A DNA stretch of 64,000 nt, from NCBI GenBank assembly GCA_964211495.1, contig CAXORL010000001.1, forward strand, positions 434,001 through 498,000, in the 5' to 3' direction. Source of the stretch: Faucicola osloensis_B (GTDB lineage: Bacteria; Pseudomonadota; Gammaproteobacteria; Pseudomonadales; Moraxellaceae). Each line of letters begins with the position of its first letter. Position 1 is the first letter of the stretch. Both the position numbers and the translations under genes were made by a program. Of this stretch, positions 16,705 through 26,254 are shown piece after piece. The notes beneath the pieces are model-generated. The model had not been told where the DNA came from. It worked only from the letters and a program-made list of their open reading frames with translations, and did no database searches.

Positions 16705-17961
16705 TTATTTTGCAGAGTGACCTGTTAGCTCAACTTTATGTTTTTGATGCTCTTCTAAGCCTTCATAGTAGTTACGAAGTACCGCTAACACTTCTGGACG
16801 ACTGAAGTTATCAGGCACGTCTTCCCCTTCAGATAGGGCTTTACGCAATTTGGTACCTGAGACTTTGACATGATGGCTGGCATCGTGTGGGCAAGTTTTG
16901 GTCGATGCCATCGAGTCACAAGCGTCACACCAGAATGTCCAGTCAATTTTTAACGGTTGGGTGATTAAATCATTCGGTTTGAGCGTATCAAAAATATGCT
17001 GCGCATCAAACGCGCCATAGTAATCACCTACGCCTGCATGGTCACGCCCGACAATCAAATGGCTACAGCCGTAGTTTTGACGGAACAAGGCATGTAGTAA
17101 TGCTTCACGCGGACCTGCATAGCGCATATCCAGTGGATAGCCTGCTTGGATGACGGTGTCTTTACGGAAGTAATGGTCGATTAATGTACCAATGGCTTCT
17201 TGGCGTACGTCTGCCGGAATATCCCCAGGTTTTAATGCGCCAAGCAATGAATGAATGAGTACGCCATCACAGATTTCAATGGCGATTTTGGCAAGGTATT
17301 CATGTGAGCGGTGCATCGGGTTACGGGTTTGGAAGGCAGCAACGGTTTTCCAGCCATTTTGAGTAAAGATGTCACGGGTTTGTGCCGGGGTGAGGTAAAT
17401 ATCACCATATTTGCTCGGGAATTCGCCTTCGCTTAACACCACCACATCGCCGGCTAGGTTGACATCACCTTGTGCCATTACCATGGCAACACCGGGATGC
17501 TCAAGCTCTGTGGTGCCAAAGACGGTTTGGCATTCGTGCGCTTTATCAATGCGGTATTTTTCGCTTAAGGTCAAAATCCCCATGATTTCACCTTGGTATT
17601 CCAGCGCAATATCATCGCCTGGGTTTAGCGTATCGGCAGTGGCAGTATCGGTTGATAGGGTAATAGGGATGGGCCAAAATACGCCCGCATTGTCGCCAGT
17701 AGTTAAATGCATATTGTCACATACGCTTTGCCAGTCTGCTTGGTTCATAAAACCATCTAGCGGGGTAAAGCCGCCAATACCGAGCATAATCAAATCACCG
17801 GCTTCACGGGAGCTGATTTGGATTTTTGGCAGATTTTTGGCTTTTTGCTGGGCAGCGGTTAGCGCATCGCCTTTAAGTAATTTTTCTTTTAATGTGTCAC
17901 TACCGTGCGGTGGTACTAGTTGGCTTAGAGAATGGAGAGTTGAGGTGGCGCTTTGGCTCAT
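16705..17961 (-). CDS. sat: ATP sulfurylase (single-chain Sat type)
   Basis: Converts sulfate and ATP to APS and pyrophosphate, the first step of sulfate assimilation. It has 418 residues. The nucleotide-binding motif is QTRNPMHRSHEYL, with the HxxH-type pair, and GRDHAGVGDYYG lies further on. A C-terminal cysteine/histidine cluster (WCDACDS...CPHD) looks like a zinc site. This is the monofunctional Met3/Sat family, not the two-subunit CysDN enzyme of E. coli, and no APS kinase domain is fused. AGGAAAT precedes ATG 17961. It is divergent from cysI, sharing a 267-base control region. Confidence 0.95.
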   Translation of the reverse strand: MSQSATSTLHSLSQLVPPHGSDTLKEKLLKGDALTAAQQKAKNLPKIQISSREAGDLIMLGIGGFTPLDGFMNQADWQSVCDNMHLTTGDNAGVFWPIPITLSTDTATADTLNPGDDIALEYQGEIMGILTLSEKYRIDKAHECQTVFGTTELEHPGVAMVMAQGDVNLAGDVVVLSEGEFPSKYGDIYLTPAQTRDIFTQNGWKTVAAFQTRNPMHRSHEYLAKIAIEICDGVLIHSLLGALKPGDIPADVRQEAIGTLIDHYFRKDTVIQAGYPLDMRYAGPREALLHALFRQNYGCSHLIVGRDHAGVGDYYGAFDAQHIFDTLKPNDLITQPLKIDWTFWCDACDSMASTKTCPHDASHHVKVSGTKLRKALSEGEDVPDNFSRPEVLAVLRNYYEGLEEHQKHKVELTGHSAK

Positions 17962-18228
17962 CGGATTTCCTATATTAGCGGGTCAAAATTAACGTGTCAA
18001 AAAAACAGACGGTTCAAAAAAATTAAGGTAGCGTATAATAGAATACTGCGGTTCGCAATAATAAATGCAGTAACTCGATATATTTATGTAAAAATGGAAT
18101 TTACTAAAAACCCCTTGGGCATTTATGATAGGCAGGTTAAAATTTCACCCAGTTGAAATGGCTGCAAAAGCTAAAAGTTTTAAATTTAATTTGTAATTAG
18201 AATTTGTATTAGTGACATAGGAATCCGC

Positions 18229-19938
18229 ATGTATAAATACAACGCAATTGACCAACAATTGGTAGACGATCGGGTCGAGCAGTTTCGCGACCAAACCCGA
18301 CGTTTTTTGGCTGGCGAGCTTAGTGAAGAAGCGTACTTGCCATTACGCCTGATGAACGGTCTATATATTCAGCGTCATGCGCCGATGCTTCGCGTGGCGA
18401 TTCCTTATGGTCTGCTTGCGACGTATCAACTGCGCAAACTTGCCGACATCAGCGAAAAATACGACCGTGGCTATGGTCATATCACCACCCGTACCAATAT
18501 GCAATTTAACTGGCCAAAATTAGAAGAAGTGCCCGATATTTTGGCAGAATTGGCATCGGTACAAATGCATGCGATTCAAACCTCGGGTAACTGTATCCGC
18601 AATACCACCACTGACCAGTTTGCCGGTGTGACGGCTGATGAAATCGCCGATCCGCGCCCGTATTGTGAAATCATCCGCCAATGGTCAACATTTCACCCAG
18701 AATTTACCTATTTACCGCGTAAATTTAAAATTGCGGTTATCGGTACCCGGTCAGACCGTGCAGCGACCCAGCTGCATGACATTGGCCTGCATGTCGTCAA
18801 AAATGACGCGGGTGATATCGGCTTTGAAGTGATGGTGGGCGGTGGTCTAGGTCGCACCCCTGTGATTGGTAAAGTGATTCGTCCGTTTTTACCTGAACGC
18901 CATTTACTCTCTTATTTAGATGCCATCTTACGTATCTACAACCAATACGGTCGCCGTGACAACAAATACAAAGCCCGTATCAAGATTTTGGTTGAAAGTA
19001 TGGGCGCCGAAGCGTTTTCACGAATCGTGGAAGAAGATTGGGAAAAACACAATAAAGACGGTGCGTTAACACTGACAGCTGAACAAATTGAACACGCCAA
19101 AACCTTCTTTCCACAGCCGGCGTACCAAACATTCAGCCAACAACAATTACAAGCTAGCCAAGACAAACTGTCTGCCCAGTTTGAAGATAGCGAGTTTGTG
19201 CGTTGGTTTAATCAAAATACCCGCGAGCATAAAGTCAAAGGCTATCATGTGGTGATTATCTCACTCAAACATTTTATGCAAGACACCGGCGATATCACTG
19301 CCACCCAAATGCGCGTGGTGGCTGATTTGGCGGATAAATACAGCTTTGGTGAAGTGCGCGGCACCCATCATCAAAATTTGGTGCTCACGGACGTCAAACT
19401 TGAAGAAGTATATGAGGTCTATCAGGTGCTCAAACAATACGACCTTGCGCGACCGAATATTGGCTTATTGACGGATATTATCTCATGTCCAGGCTTTGAC
19501 TACTGCTCATTGGCTAATGCCAGCACCTTAAATATCGTCAACCAAGTCAACCAATATTTCCAAGACGCAGACTTTGTCCATGATATTGGTGAAATTCGCC
19601 TAAATATGTCGGGCTGTATGAATGCCTGTGCGCATCACCACGTCGCCGATATCGGTATTTTGGGTGTGGATAAAAAAGGCGAGCATTGGTACCAAATCTC
19701 GCTGGGTGGTAGATCGGGTCAAAACGCCAAATTAGGCGATATTTTGGGTAAATCCGTGCCTGTCGATGCGGTTGCCGCGACGGTGGATGATATCCTGCAA
19801 GTCTATCTCAAATACCGCCAAGCGGCGGACACCGACTTTGGCAGTGAAACATTTGCCGAAGTGGTCGAGCGTATCGGCATTGAGCCATTTAAAGAGTATG
19901 TATATCGTGACAAATCAGAACAGCCGGTGGAGGGATAA
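18229..19938 (+). CDS. cysI: Sulfite reductase hemoprotein (CysI, nitrite/sulfite reductase family)
   Basis: Reduces sulfite to sulfide using siroheme coupled to a [4Fe-4S] cluster. Cluster and siroheme ligands are C420 and C426 (CPGFDYC) and C463 and C467 (SGCMNACAHHH). Two ferredoxin-like half-domains are visible, consistent with family architecture. At 569 residues it is complete. No flavoprotein CysJ is nearby, so the electron donor is probably ferredoxin-like or encoded elsewhere. The DUF934 gene follows after only three bases and is its usual companion. A sole nitrite-reductase role is less likely, given the sulfate-assimilation context. Confidence 0.92.
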   Translation: MYKYNAIDQQLVDDRVEQFRDQTRRFLAGELSEEAYLPLRLMNGLYIQRHAPMLRVAIPYGLLATYQLRKLADISEKYDRGYGHITTRTNMQFNWPKLEEVPDILAELASVQMHAIQTSGNCIRNTTTDQFAGVTADEIADPRPYCEIIRQWSTFHPEFTYLPRKFKIAVIGTRSDRAATQLHDIGLHVVKNDAGDIGFEVMVGGGLGRTPVIGKVIRPFLPERHLLSYLDAILRIYNQYGRRDNKYKARIKILVESMGAEAFSRIVEEDWEKHNKDGALTLTAEQIEHAKTFFPQPAYQTFSQQQLQASQDKLSAQFEDSEFVRWFNQNTREHKVKGYHVVIISLKHFMQDTGDITATQMRVVADLADKYSFGEVRGTHHQNLVLTDVKLEEVYEVYQVLKQYDLARPNIGLLTDIISCPGFDYCSLANASTLNIVNQVNQYFQDADFVHDIGEIRLNMSGCMNACAHHHVADIGILGVDKKGEHWYQISLGGRSGQNAKLGDILGKSVPVDAVAATVDDILQVYLKYRQAADTDFGSETFAEVVERIGIEPFKEYVYRDKSEQPVEG

Positions 19939-19941
19939 GCC

Positions 19942-20517
19942 ATGGCACTCATTAACCAAAGCCAAGTGATTGATAATGTAAAGTCAGTGAGCGTGAGTAT
20001 TCATGAGCAAAAAATCGAGCATATCGACCCATCCCAGTACGCCTCAGATATCACTGAAATTTTGGTGGACTATCGCCCTGTCGAATTTAGCGAGAAAAAT
20101 CCGCCAAAACCACAATTAGAAGCGGATGATTTGGTAGCACTGTCTCATCGGTTGGGCGATAAAAAACTGGGTATTATTTTATCGGGCGCTAGTGATTATC
20201 ATTTTTTGCAACAGGACTTTGTCAAAGTGATGCCGCTACTGTCCGTGATTGTGATTGATTTTCATGGTTTTCGTGATGGACGCGGTTATAGTTTGGCGCA
20301 AAAAATCCAACTACACCCCAGTTATAACCCCGCTATTGTGTTGCGCGCTAGTGGTGATATCTTGCCAGATACGTTGCAGCTGCTCACCGAAGTAGGGTTT
20401 AGTGAGTTTGATATTGATGACAGTGATTTCAACCCTAGCTGGTTTGATTATTTTGTCGATATCAAACACCGTTATACAGGTCGCAGTGTGACGCAATTAC
20501 CGATTTTTGCCAATTAA
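19942..20517 (+). CDS. DUF934 protein, companion of CysI
   Basis: 191-residue protein of the DUF934 family, commonly found directly after the cysI type seen here and thought to assist sulfite reduction, perhaps in electron delivery or assembly. The conserved core (LGIILSGASDYHFLQQDF ... VIDFHGFRDGRGYSLAQKIQ) is present. It is separated from cysI by three bases, so expression is coupled. No metal or cofactor motif is evident and the biochemical role is unproven. Confidence 0.85.
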   Translation: MALINQSQVIDNVKSVSVSIHEQKIEHIDPSQYASDITEILVDYRPVEFSEKNPPKPQLEADDLVALSHRLGDKKLGIILSGASDYHFLQQDFVKVMPLLSVIVIDFHGFRDGRGYSLAQKIQLHPSYNPAIVLRASGDILPDTLQLLTEVGFSEFDIDDSDFNPSWFDYFVDIKHRYTGRSVTQLPIFAN

Positions 20518-20539
20518 TTTTTGAATGATGCTAAGAGTG

Positions 20540-20564
20540 AGCGAATCTAAGGGTTCGCTTTTTT
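20540..20564 (+). terminator. Terminator after the cysI operon
   Basis: Stem AGCGAA/TTCGCT (20540-20545 with 20554-20559), 8-base loop, followed by T6. Confidence 0.75.
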
Positions 20565-20737
20565 AATGTTAGCAGGTCGCCACAGTGTCGTTTTGAAGTT
20601 CTGGTTTTCTGCATTTCAAGTTAATTTGTTAATTCTAAATTTTCATAATAATATCATTAAAAATCATTTTTTAAACATCGCATAATTGATTAGCATAGCG
20701 TATCCCAATTTTTCACCATAAAACATTAGGAAATCCA

Positions 20738-21373
20738 ATGAGCAATAAACTAAATATCGACCTAGACAAAGCCAATGCAGAATTGAACGGCAAAACCCCA
20801 GAAGAAATCATTGCTTGGGCACTGGCACAAGGTAGTAATCCTATCATCACTACCAACTTTCGCCCTTACGAAGTGGTACTGTTAGAAATGGTTGCCAAAC
20901 AGCGTCCTGATATCAAAGTATTGTTTGTTGATTCTGGCTACAACACTGAAGCCACTTATCGCCATGCGCAAGATTTGATTAAACGTCTAAACTTAAACGT
21001 GATTACCTACTTGCCACAACAAACCGCAGCTTGGCGTGATGTCGAGTTCAACGGCGTACCTAGCGTGAATAACCCAGCGCACGCAAAATTCACTGAGCAA
21101 GTTAAACTTGAGCCATTTGGACGTGCGTTAAAAGAAATCGCCCCTGATGTGTGGATTAATGCGATTCGTAAAGACCAAACCGAATTTCGTCAATCGCTTG
21201 ACGTGTTGTCAGAAAGTAAAGACGGCGTGTTAAAAGTAGCGCCATTGTTCCACTGGTCAGAAGATGACTTAGAAGCTTACTTAAAAGAGCATGATTTGCC
21301 AAATGAACATGACTACTTTGACCCTACCAAAGTCGAAGAGAACCGTGAATGTGGTCTACACACACAATTATAA
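20738..21373 (+). CDS. cysH: Phosphoadenylyl-sulfate (PAPS) reductase CysH
   Basis: Reduces activated sulfate to sulfite with thioredoxin. The PP-loop-like N-terminal fold (ITTNFRPYEVVLLEM) and the catalytic C-terminal motif ECGLH are present. The catalytic cysteine, C205, is the only cysteine in the protein. The paired cysteines that bind the [4Fe-4S] cluster in APS reductases are absent, which by family rules makes this a PAPS-type enzyme. It is 211 residues, shorter than E. coli CysH (244), with the shortening mostly N-terminal. It has its own leader after a terminator. An APS kinase would be needed but is not in the window. Confidence 0.9.
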   Translation: MSNKLNIDLDKANAELNGKTPEEIIAWALAQGSNPIITTNFRPYEVVLLEMVAKQRPDIKVLFVDSGYNTEATYRHAQDLIKRLNLNVITYLPQQTAAWRDVEFNGVPSVNNPAHAKFTEQVKLEPFGRALKEIAPDVWINAIRKDQTEFRQSLDVLSESKDGVLKVAPLFHWSEDDLEAYLKEHDLPNEHDYFDPTKVEENRECGLHTQL

Positions 21374-21476
21374 TTTTTGATCGGCAGTATGTATAAAAAT
21401 GTTAAGCTGAACTTCGGTTCAGCTTAATTGTTCTTGTCACTATTGTTCTTGTCGCTATCTAATGTTGAGAATGTCT

Positions 21477-22880
21477 ATGAATACCTTACCGCTATTTTTT
21501 AAATTAGAAAATCGCCCTGTGCTCGTGGTTGGCGGTGGGGAAGTGGCACTGCGTAAAGCGGATTTGCTCGATAAGGCTGGGGCAATTATCACCTTTGTCG
21601 CACCCAGCTATGAGCCAAGACTCACCGCGCAATTTAGCGATTCTCGTCATCAATTGATTAACGATGTTTATCACCAAAAATATTTGGATAAACAAACCAT
21701 CGTCATTGCTTGTACCGATGATGAAACCGTGAATGCACAGATTTTTCACGACTGCGAAGCCCGTTTTATCCCAGTCAATGTCGTCGATAATCCACCGCTA
21801 TGTACCTTTATCTTTCCTGCCATCGTCGACCGCAATCCGATTACCATTGCGGTATCAAGTGCAGGCAAAGCCCCTGTGCTGGCAAGACTGCTGCGAGCCA
21901 AAATCGAAACAGTGGTGCCACCTCAATATGGTGAATTGGCAGGACTGGCAGGTAGATTTCGCGATAAAGTAAAAGCTGCATTGCCCAATGTGACGGCTAG
22001 ACGTAAGTTTTGGGAACAAGCCTTTGAAGGGCAAGTCGCAGAATCGGTATTTGAGGGTAATTCAAATAGCCTAAGCAAAGCTGAAGACCAACTTGAAACT
22101 CTGCTACAACAGCACGCCAACAACCAACCGACAGATAAAGCCCAGCTTGGTAAGGTGTATATTGTGGGTGCAGGGGCAGGCGATCCTGATTTGCTAACCT
22201 TTAAAGCGCTACGATTGATGCAACAAGCGGATATGGTATTTTATGATAATTTGGTTTCAGCGCAGATTCTCGATCTGTGCAGGCGTGATGCCACCAAAAT
22301 CTACGTCGGCAAAAAAGCCAGTGATCATGCGGTAAGGCAAGAAAAAATCAATGAGCTACTCGTTGAACAGGCGCAGCAAGGACAGCGCGTGTTACGTCTC
22401 AAAGGCGGTGACCCGTATGTATTTGGGCGGGGCGGCGAAGAAGCCGAGCAATTGGTAGCAGCTGGGATTGAGTTTGAAGTCGTCCCTGGCATTACCGCAG
22501 CCACCGCGGCAGCAAGCTGTGCCGGTATTCCATTGACACACCGTGCGTATGCGCACTCTGTCAAGTTCGTCACCGCTTCTCTTAAGACAGATACCATCAA
22601 TGAAGATTTTGCCAGCTGGCTTGATGATAACCAAACCGTGGTTTTTTATATGGGATTAAAGCAGCTTGATAAATTGACGAGTGGCTTGATTAACGCAGGA
22701 AAAAATCCCAGTACACCAATTGCGATTGTGTCCAATGCCAGCTTGCCGCATCAGCAAGTTTTAACAGGCACGCTTGAGACCATCGTGGCAAAACAAGCCG
22801 AGGCGAACTTGCCCGCCCCAGCGATTTTGATTATGGGCAATGTGGTTAAGCTACATCACAGACTTAATAAACTATCTTAA
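21477..22880 (+). CDS. cysG: Siroheme synthase CysG (fused dehydrogenase/ferrochelatase and methyltransferase)
   Basis: Makes siroheme, the cofactor of CysI, from uroporphyrinogen III. The N-terminal half has the NAD-binding motif VVGGGEVALRKADLL and performs oxidation and iron insertion. The C-terminal half (VYIVGAGAGDPDLLTFKALRLMQQADMVFYDNLVS, then RLKGGDPYVFGRGGEE) is the SAM-dependent uroporphyrinogen methyltransferase. ATGs occur at 21462, 21471 and 21477. The last best matches the family N-terminus (MNTLPLFFKL) and has GAGA six bases upstream. The inter-domain linker contains one copy of the repeated word encoding NSLS. Confidence 0.93.
   Translation: MNTLPLFFKLENRPVLVVGGGEVALRKADLLDKAGAIITFVAPSYEPRLTAQFSDSRHQLINDVYHQKYLDKQTIVIACTDDETVNAQIFHDCEARFIPVNVVDNPPLCTFIFPAIVDRNPITIAVSSAGKAPVLARLLRAKIETVVPPQYGELAGLAGRFRDKVKAALPNVTARRKFWEQAFEGQVAESVFEGNSNSLSKAEDQLETLLQQHANNQPTDKAQLGKVYIVGAGAGDPDLLTFKALRLMQQADMVFYDNLVSAQILDLCRRDATKIYVGKKASDHAVRQEKINELLVEQAQQGQRVLRLKGGDPYVFGRGGEEAEQLVAAGIEFEVVPGITAATAAASCAGIPLTHRAYAHSVKFVTASLKTDTINEDFASWLDDNQTVVFYMGLKQLDKLTSGLINAGKNPSTPIAIVSNASLPHQQVLTGTLETIVAKQAEANLPAPAILIMGNVVKLHHRLNKLS
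22064..22078 (+). repeat. Copy 1 of repeated word AAATAGCCTAAGCAA (in cysG)
   Basis: An exact 15-base match to the copies in recC and recD. The upstream bases ATTC extend a 17-base identity (22060-22076) with the recB copy at 37232-37248. It encodes NSLS in the linker between the two CysG domains. Confidence 0.85.
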
Positions 22881-23115
22881 TAAACTATAGCAATCTTTAA
22901 TTGATGGGCTATGGCAGTTAAAAAAGCTTGCAGATTGTGGTAAATACTTATAACTTAGATATCCGTTAGAAAAATTAACGAATTGGTCAGATAACAAAAA
23001 TATTTTTGTCTCAGTTTAATATGACGTTTTTTGTGAAAGGATTTATGTCTATTGTAGAAATACATATTATTTGTATCTGCTACAACATCAACTAGTAATT
23101 TAGAAGGATAGGGAC

Positions 23116-24885
23116 ATGCGACTAAAACCTAAACTGATTTTAACCAATCTGTCATTGGCTTTAATGTTGGTGATATCACCCATTGCCCAAAGCAAACTAT
23201 TACCACAACTAGCCACCAATGCTAGCCAGTTAGCGGCAAATCGCTACGATAGCAGTAATGCTATCTTTCATCCTGTCTATGGTAAAAATGGTATGGTGGC
23301 TTCCGAGCAAGGGTTAGCAACGCAAGTTGGTTTGGATATATTAAAACAAGGCGGGAATGCTATCGATGCGGCGGTCGCGGTTGGATTTGCCTTAGCAGTC
23401 GTCTTGCCCAATGCCGGCAACATTGGTGGTGGTGGTTTTATGGTGTTGCATGATGATAAAACTGGCAAAGATGTTGCGATTGATTTTCGCGAAATTGCGC
23501 CAGCCAAAGCCAGCCGTGATATGTACCTTGATAATCAAGGTAAGGTTATTGATGGAAAATCATTGTTCACGCATGACGCTTCAGGTGTGCCTGGGACTGT
23601 AGCTGGGATGGAATACGCGCTAAAAAAATGGGGTACAATGCCATTATCTAAAGTGATTGAGCCTGCAATTAAGCTTGCCGACAAAGGGTTTATTGTCAGT
23701 GATGTATTGGCACAAACGTTAAAAGAAGAAAAATCAACACTGGGTAAATGGTCAGCTAGCAAAGCGATTTTTTTCAAAAACGGTGAACCGCTGAAATCTG
23801 GTGATTTGTTGGTACAAAAAGACTTGGCGAAATCATTGCGTTTGATTGCCAAACAAGGGGCAAAAGCATTTTATCAAGGTGAAATCGCCACAAAAATTGC
23901 TAAAGAAATGCAATCACAGGGTGGCACAATGACACTTGAAGATTTAAAAGCATATAAAGTTGTTGAGCGTCAGCCAATTATTGGTGATTATCGAGGCTAT
24001 AAAGTGGTTACCATGCCACCCCCAAGTTCGGGTGGTGTTCACTTGATTGAGATATTAAATATGCTTGAGCATTACCCTATTAAAGAAGATGGGGTAAATA
24101 GTGCCAAAAATATTCACCACATGGCAGAAAGTATGAAATTAGCCTATGCTGACCGCTCAGAATATTTGGGCGACCCGGATTTTGTCAAAATCCCTGTAAC
24201 AGGTTTAACATCGAAAGCATATGCTAATGAGCTGGTCAAAACGATTGATGATAATAAAGCAAGACTTTCATCAAACATTAAACCTGGTAAACCACAACCT
24301 TATGAAAGTGACCAGACTACGCATTTTTCAGTCATGGATAAAGCGGGCAATGCCGTTGCTGTCACCTATACATTAAATCTTAACTTTGGTAGTGGTATTG
24401 TTGTAGAAGGCACAGGGATTTTACTCAATAATGAAATGGATGACTTCTCAGTGAAACCCGGTGTGCCAAATGCGTTTGGTCTAGTCGGTGGCACTGCCAA
24501 TGCGATTGAAGCAAAAAAACGTCCACTGTCTTCAATGACACCAACGATTGTCATGAAGAATAATAAACCTTGGCTGGTTACAGGCAGTCCAGGCGGTGCT
24601 CGTATCATCACGACTGTATTGCAAAGTGTGGTTAATACGATTGACCATGAAATGAATCCAGCAGAAGCGATAATTATACCACGCGTTCATCACCAATGGT
24701 TACCCGATGAGCTTAGAGTTGAAGAAGGCATTAGTCCTGATACAATAAAATTGTTGCAAGACAAAGGTCATAAAGTTGTTACTAAAGCACCAATGGGGCG
24801 TATTCAAATTATTCAAGCGGATGATTCTGGGTTTTATGGCTATTCTGACCCAAGAAATCCTGATGGCAAAACATTAGGTTTCTAA
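23116..24885 (+). CDS. ggt: Gamma-glutamyltransferase (periplasmic, self-processing)
   Basis: Cleaves gamma-glutamyl bonds of glutathione and related peptides in the periplasm. An N-terminal signal peptide (about 26 residues) is followed by the large-subunit domain. The self-cleavage site is Q400/T401 (DQTTHFSVMDKAGNAVAVTYTLN), where T401 becomes the catalytic N-terminus of the small subunit. The oxyanion and substrate motif LSSMTPTIV and the PGGARIIT segment are intact. The length of 589 matches E. coli Ggt (580). Its position beside the sulfur-assimilation block fits recycling of cysteine from glutathione, though it has its own promoter region and terminator. Confidence 0.95.
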   Translation: MRLKPKLILTNLSLALMLVISPIAQSKLLPQLATNASQLAANRYDSSNAIFHPVYGKNGMVASEQGLATQVGLDILKQGGNAIDAAVAVGFALAVVLPNAGNIGGGGFMVLHDDKTGKDVAIDFREIAPAKASRDMYLDNQGKVIDGKSLFTHDASGVPGTVAGMEYALKKWGTMPLSKVIEPAIKLADKGFIVSDVLAQTLKEEKSTLGKWSASKAIFFKNGEPLKSGDLLVQKDLAKSLRLIAKQGAKAFYQGEIATKIAKEMQSQGGTMTLEDLKAYKVVERQPIIGDYRGYKVVTMPPPSSGGVHLIEILNMLEHYPIKEDGVNSAKNIHHMAESMKLAYADRSEYLGDPDFVKIPVTGLTSKAYANELVKTIDDNKARLSSNIKPGKPQPYESDQTTHFSVMDKAGNAVAVTYTLNLNFGSGIVVEGTGILLNNEMDDFSVKPGVPNAFGLVGGTANAIEAKKRPLSSMTPTIVMKNNKPWLVTGSPGGARIITTVLQSVVNTIDHEMNPAEAIIIPRVHHQWLPDELRVEEGISPDTIKLLQDKGHKVVTKAPMGRIQIIQADDSGFYGYSDPRNPDGKTLGF

Positions 24886-24895
24886 ACTGTTGATT

Positions 24896-24931
24896 AAAAA
24901 AAACGTGAGTGATGCGACTCACGTTTTTTTT
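24896..24931. terminator. Strong bidirectional terminator after ggt
   Basis: 15-bp perfect stem (24896-24910 with 24917-24931; core ACGTGAGT/ACTCACGT), loop GATGCG, A8 and T8 flanks. It separates convergent ggt and the nitronate monooxygenase gene. Confidence 0.92.
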
Positions 24932-24964
24932 ACTAACAAAATATATCAAGATTATTTTTTGCAA

Positions 24965-26023
24965 TTAATAGCCAAGTAAATCTTGAATAATTTTATCTAC
25001 TGTACCACTTTTCGCCAATCTCGCATTTTGCCCTGCCCACAGTGAGCTAAACTCATCATTTCCCATGCTTTCGGCTTTGGCTTTAATGGGATTGCTGACA
25101 AACGATGCATGGGGAAATGGCGGTGCAGACTCGCTAATATACCCCGTTTCTTGCATAAAGCGATTGACAATCCCGCGTGCTAAGCCGCCACTAAATACAT
25201 TGGTTAAAGCGGTGTGTTCGGCTCGCTCACTTTGTAGCGCCTTGCGGTGAAAGTCTTTGGTATCACACTCTTCTGCCAGTAAAAAAGCCGTACCCACTTG
25301 TACTGCGCTGGCGCCCATAGCAAACGCTGCTTGTGCGGTAGTGTTGTCGCTGATGCCGCCTGCCGCAAGCACTGGTAAACTGACAGAGCGGATGATATTG
25401 GGCAATAGGCTAAAAGTGCCCGCTTGTAGCGTCACATCTTGGCTCAAAAACATACCCCGATGTCCGCCAGCTTCCAAACCCTGCGCGATAATCATATCCG
25501 CCCCATTGGCTTGCAACCAGCGCGCTTCTGCAGGCGTGGTGGCGGAGGATATCACAATCGCCCCGGATTTTTTGACGATATTTAACAAAGCTTTGTCCGG
25601 TAGCCCGAAATGAAAACTCACCACAGGGACTTTTAAATCCGCTACTAGCGCTGCTTGTTCATGGGTAAATGGCTGACGTCCACCCGTCGTGGCTATCTCA
25701 TCTTGGGTCAAACCCAATTCTTGATAATAAAGTTGTAGGGCATTAAACCATTTTTCTTGCATCGCTTGGGTATAGTCAGGTTGTTGATGGGCAAAAAAAT
25801 TGACATTAAAGGGGGCATCAGTCGCAGCACGAATAGCCTTAATTTCGCTTTCGATTTTTTGTAGGCTGAGCAGGGCGCAGGGGAGTGAGCCAAGTCCGCC
25901 TGCTTGGCATACGGCGATAGCAAGTTTGCTGTCTTGGACGCCTGCCATCGGCGCTTGGATGATGGGCAATTGAACTTTAACGTAGTCAAGAAAGCTGTTA
26001 ATCGCCTTGGTGTGATTGATCAT
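24965..26023 (-). CDS. Nitronate monooxygenase family flavoprotein
   Basis: FMN-dependent TIM-barrel enzyme of the nitronate monooxygenase (2-nitropropane dioxygenase) family, 352 residues. The N-terminal PIIQAPMAGVQDSKLAIAVCQAGGLGSL, the central GADMIIAQGLEAGGHRG and the phosphate-binding AAGGISDNTTAQAAFAMGASAVQVGTAFL motifs are all present. The family oxidises alkyl nitronates such as propionate-3-nitronate to protect respiration. The exact substrate is inferred from family only. It is monocistronic on the minus strand between two terminators. Confidence 0.85.
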   Translation of the reverse strand: MINHTKAINSFLDYVKVQLPIIQAPMAGVQDSKLAIAVCQAGGLGSLPCALLSLQKIESEIKAIRAATDAPFNVNFFAHQQPDYTQAMQEKWFNALQLYYQELGLTQDEIATTGGRQPFTHEQAALVADLKVPVVSFHFGLPDKALLNIVKKSGAIVISSATTPAEARWLQANGADMIIAQGLEAGGHRGMFLSQDVTLQAGTFSLLPNIIRSVSLPVLAAGGISDNTTAQAAFAMGASAVQVGTAFLLAEECDTKDFHRKALQSERAEHTALTNVFSGGLARGIVNRFMQETGYISESAPPFPHASFVSNPIKAKAESMGNDEFSSLWAGQNARLAKSGTVDKIIQDLLGY

Positions 26024-26177
26024 TTTATGTTCCTTGTTATTGTTTTAATGTGTTTGTCTTAATGCTATTGACTCACAGGGCAAAAATCGAAAACCATTTT
26101 AGTGTATCGCCTAAAGATGACATTGAAAAGTAGTATATGGAAAAGCGCTATATGCCCGTTATAAATCAGCTGAATAT

Positions 26178-26203
26178 AAAAAACCCCAGTAACATCACTG
26201 GGG
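26178..26203 (-). terminator. Terminator after folE
   Basis: Stem CCCCAGT/ACTGGGG (26184-26190 with 26197-26203), loop AACATC, with A6 at 26178-26183 giving the minus-strand U-tract. Confidence 0.82.
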
Positions 26204-26254
26204 CTTATTTGACTAGTTAATTTAGGTTGACTATTTAGGTGCTGAACTTAGGTA

